Positions 60,831 to 64,000 of a stretch of 64,000 bases of DNA are shown piece after piece. A program made the position numbers and the translations under genes. The stretch comes from Chrysophaeum taylorii (Eukaryota; Sar; Pelagophyceae; Pelagomonadales; Pelagomonadaceae): contig JAQMWT010000406.1 of NCBI GenBank assembly GCA_029834535.1, positions 62,001-126,000 of the forward strand. Direction: 5' to 3'. How positions within the stretch are numbered: the stretch's first letter is position 1; the number at the start of each line of letters is the position of its first letter. The notes beneath the pieces are model-generated. The model saw only the letters and a program-made list of their open reading frames with translations, was not told the origin of the DNA and did not search any database.

Positions 60831-63136
60831 TCATACTGGAGGTGAGAAATGCTTACGTATATAAGGCAGCTGTGAATGCATTGACTCCAAAATGGTTTTA
60901 AGCCATGGGACATAAATTACTCGTTCCATGAGGGTGGAGTATAGTTTGAGCATTTCGCGTTGTTCATTAAAAGCACATAGTCTGAACTGTAGTGAGCGAA
61001 GTTCCATTTTACGCGCTTTTGCTTGTTGTAGCGAGTAAATTGGTAGAGTTGGCAACAGGTTACTGAGTCTAAACAAAGTAATCTTGACATTATCATCAAT
61101 TTTACTCTGGATAGATGATTGTCCTTTAAATTCGACTCCATAAAGGTGTATACCAAGTTTATCTTCTCCCCATTGAGTCATACTGATGATGTGCAGATCG
61201 GGATCGTTATGGTCGTTTTGCTTGGGTAGAAAAAGCGCAACGTCTAGCTTTACATATCCCACATTTGGATGCTTTGGGAGAGCGGGAATGACGGTCCTTA
61301 TAATCATAGCATGTGTGATTCTCTGCGTATCCGTAGCAGTCTGGATAGCAGGTGATAAGGACTCGGGTAGCTTTGCGATGTGGATAGGATCAGCATAACG
61401 TTTAAAGTTAATTGCATGTTGAGAAGCACATGTGTCAGCATATCCTGGCGTAGTCATTAGCGGCAAATTGTACTCGTTGTACAATTTAAGCATTGTCGCA
61501 TAAAAGGCATGTGTTGAGCTTTGACCAAACACGTACTGTGTCATGAAACTTTGCGTTTGTTCGGAAGGCACAACGACGAGTGTAAAACCAGTATTTAGTT
61601 TTGGTAGCAACACAGGGGGATCTGTACCATCTTCGTTGGTTAAATTACTGGGGAGCTCAGAGTGCAAAGAAGTTTCCCGAGCTTGACGACGAACAATAGC
61701 ATTCTGAGCTTTAGCATTTATGTGCTGCAATAGCGGCTGAGGGATGTTATCGATTTCATCGTCTTTAATTGACAGGAAAGTGTGGAACATTTTCTCTGTA
61801 TCAGCAGTCCCCCTCTGCTCCGCATCACTGGGGGGCGCTTCAGGAGCAGATGTTTCAGTTTGATACTTTTCTTCTGAAACCAGAGATTCCTCATCGGCTT
61901 CCAAGAGGTTCGATATGGTATTGGACGTAATATCAACTCGAGATAAGTAGAGATGAACTTGGGTGGCTTCATCAGGATCCAAGGACTGTGTCGAAGCTTG
62001 AGAAGCGGTTGTCCAGAGGGTACTCAATAAGCTTTTCATTTCCTCCTGTACCATTTTAGAGTCGGTGGAAGGATTGGGATTCGCTTCCTGCAATTTACCA
62101 AACAGGTGGCGAAGACGATCAACTTGATAAGTAGCCCGGTCCATAAGAGACATATTCGAGCGTGCATTACGGTTAGAAGAAGATGAGTAGACAGGACGAT
62201 CGAAGCTGGTACCTTTGACGTTATAATTTGAAGGTGGACGATAGTACGACGTGTCACGGGGTGAGATTGTCGATGCTTTATCTTTAGCATTACGAAGCTT
62301 ACGAGCATTGAAGCCAGACTGTCCAGCTACAGTAGCTAACAACGAGTAAGCGTTGTTTAGAGAATCGTGGGATTGATGAATAGTGTCCATCAATAATACC
62401 TTAGGTGGCTTGGTAGCGGTAGTACCAGGGATGTAAGGGATCCAAGAAGCGGGTTTATCCAAGCGTCGGTTAGAAGAAAACTTTGTCTCATTATATATCT
62501 TTAACAAGAATTCCAATAGTGGACGAACGTCGTTGGGATCAACTAGCTTTAACAATTCGGGATCGTGACTCGAGTTGTTACTAGAGCGTGTCTCGTAGAG
62601 TTTACACCATTCCAATGAAGATTGAGAATAGCGCTCGTGATCCGATGGATTAGCATATAGACGGTAGATCTCCTCGTGAGCTTTAAGAGTGATTATGGAG
62701 TTATTAAATTGGATTGATGCTTCATCATTATTTAATTGCTTTGCCTGAGATTGAAAGGAAAGGAGTTGTTCGACAAATACATGGGCATACCAATTAACAT
62801 TTAGAGACATTCGATTAAACTGAGATTTAAGCTCAGTTGCATCTGTACAAGACACTGTCTCATAGTAATGATAGGCTAAAAGCATTACAGCAAGCATTAC
62901 AGCACGTAATTTATTAGGATGTGCAGGGGCTGCATAAATTTTCTTTAGTTGAGGCCACATAGCGAGAGCGGGCTTTTCCTGGGACTCGAGGTTAAAGAAT
63001 ATGTACAAAAAGCCAGCATAAGTTTCGCAGTGTTTGATCCAATCGGCATTAGAGAGACCTGTAAAGGATATGTTAGTTAAAGATGAATCATACACAATTG
63101 ATTTAGGAAATCGGGTATCTAATAAAGGACATTTTT
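60831..63136 (-). pseudogene. Copia gag and protease region
   Basis: About 760 codons. The first two thirds are gag-like: helical, Gln/Asn/Ser-rich, opening with LTNISFTGLSNADWIKHCETYAG; no CCHC knuckle was seen. The protease lies near 61430: TPGYADTCASQHAI corresponds to the retropepsin D-[ST]-G-A-S-x-H box of copia proteases, with Cys replacing the nearly invariant Gly. LDVALFLPK and LGIHLYG may be later strands. The frame is open from about 63136; a stop ends it at 60831, and the methyltransferase continues in another frame. Confidence 0.7.
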
Positions 63137-63212
63137 AACATCCTCATTTAATTCAGGACGGACAAGGTTGTACGACTCTTGGTAGTAAAGTCGTTCAAGG
63201 CTATTACGGGCA

Positions 63213-63569
63213 TCAACCGTTAGTTGAGAGGGAGTTGACGTGCCAAGTCTTTAAATATTCGGGCAGGGCATCTTCATCAGGTAAGTTTAAATCGTTAACT
63301 TGTTCAGCTTTCCATTGAGCGAAGATGATATCAGCTTCTTGTTCAAGGACTTGATTATATTCCGGAGCATTCCGGGTGTAAGCTTCATATGAATCATAGC
63401 AGAATAACGCGTCCACATATGGACTTGTCATATGCCTGTGAAGCGTTTCAATTTGTAAGCTCACCTTAGTTGAATTATCTTGGAAACGTAATCCTGCGTT
63501 AATCTTATCAACGAGGATCTGTTCTTGTTTGTAGATATCAGTGGTAGATATTGTTTTTTGTTTTGACAT
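63213..63569 (-). pseudogene. Start of gag
   Basis: 118 codons from an ATG at 63569 (SKQKTISTTDIYKQEQILVDK), with a helical, charged composition like the following gag region. After the stop at 63213 the same protein style continues in a second frame (LERLYYQESYNLVRPE, about 63120-63210) and then in the frame of the main gag fragment. Two indels therefore break gag near its start. Confidence 0.6.
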
Positions 63570-64000
63570 GATTGTGACCTATTAAGAGATAGGCTGGAGA
63601 ATTGATAGACAGATTCAACACACAAGAATGAAGGGCTTCTCAAGTGCGGGTTCTATGTACAGTACGCGATTTTTAAAACGTAGGCTTATTGACAAGACCA
63701 AACAAATCAACATGTTATTTAAAACAGGGTGACTTGAGACTGAAGAATGAATCAGTTCTCGAGCAGCCAGTCTTTTGTTGGGGAGTGGAAGGAAAATCCC
63801 ATACAAGTTTCCGCGGCTTGCATGGGAAAAATTTTAATTTTATTGGTTATGTGAGTGCATATGACCAGTGACCGACCCAACTCGGTCACAAACAGATTTA
63901 ACTGGATGGCACATACCGCCACACAACAAATATGTACAGTAGACCACCGCCAAACACATTGTCGCATTGTACTCGTGATCAGGCGCAAATTGATCATTCG
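63570..64000. other. 5' leader or LTR region of the retrotransposon, or flanking DNA
   Basis: No coding signal. Upstream of the gag ATG I looked for a tRNA-Met-type primer site (TGGTATCAGAGC or GGTTATGGGCCC on the minus strand) and did not find one. The 9-mer agagatagg is shared with 51140-51160 but is too short to call an LTR. The window ends before the element's right boundary can be settled. Confidence 0.4.

Larger units (their letters stand above)
51197..63600 (-). mobile_element. Ty1/copia-type retrotransposon carrying a C5-DNA methyltransferase (degenerate copy)
   Basis: All recognisable parts lie on the minus strand in the order gag, protease, cytosine-5 methyltransferase, integrase, reverse transcriptase, RNase H, extra 3' ORFs. 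Integrase before reverse transcriptase is the copia order. The element is visibly AT-richer than the host genes and uses different codons. Nearly every domain is in a different frame from its neighbour, so this copy is inactive or the assembly has indels. The ends are approximate: no LTR pair was found, and the right end may lie outside the window. Two younger elements are nested inside. Confidence 0.85.

Noticed and set aside
63570-64000. A 5' LTR matching 51060-51200
   Set aside because: Only a 9-base match (agagatagg) was found, with no terminal TG/CA or primer site, so no LTR pair is claimed.

Overview
Nuclear DNA of a photosynthetic, flagellated eukaryote, most likely an ochrophyte (stramenopile) alga. 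The case is inferential. Host genes are GC-rich and mostly intronless. At least four predicted proteins carry a signal peptide whose predicted cleavage site is followed by Phe, like the ASAFAP plastid-import signal of algae with red-derived secondary plastids. An intraflagellar transport protein is present. One gene has two ~60-nt GT-AG introns. No rRNA, convincing tRNA gene or CRISPR array was seen.

Layout. 1-51.1 kb is host sequence in dense clusters separated by ~2-3 kb gaps without recognisable genes. In order: HSF-type transcription factor (-); a divergent pair of secretory/plastid-type proteins, the second an Ero1 sulfhydryl oxidase; a NEK kinase fused to IFT57 (+), whose stop codon overlaps that of a small secreted or plastid protein (-); a REV1-like translesion polymerase fused to a P-loop kinase and a RanBP2 zinc finger (+); a membrane-anchored INPP4-type phosphoinositide phosphatase (-); a plastid-type unknown protein (-); a small unknown protein (+); a SET-domain protein (-); a TBC Rab-GAP (-); an Asp/Asn beta-hydroxylase-like protein (+); a SWEET transporter (-); a four-TM MARVEL/CASP-like protein (-); a DUF1499 protein (+); a 3401-aa SF1 helicase (-); an acidic-repeat plastid-type protein (-); a soluble-adenylyl-cyclase-like protein with two introns (-); and a compact RAD3/DDX11-type Fe-S helicase (-). 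Neighbours are often divergent with <100 bp between starts, or convergent with <60 bp between stops.

From ~51.2 kb to at least 63.6 kb lies an AT-richer Ty1/copia-type retrotransposon on the minus strand: gag, protease, a cytosine-5 DNA methyltransferase, integrase, reverse transcriptase, RNase H, then extra 3' ORFs of unknown function. The methyltransferase sits between protease and integrase and is the most striking feature of the window. The copy is broken by many frameshifts, and no LTR pair was recognised. Two other elements are nested in it: a degenerate Helitron/PIF1 helicase fragment (~55.95-56.94 kb) and a 443-bp TRIM-like mini-retrotransposon (52518-52960) with 67-bp terminal repeats, a 5-bp target duplication, a primer-binding site matching the anticodon arm of initiator tRNA-Met, and a polypurine tract.
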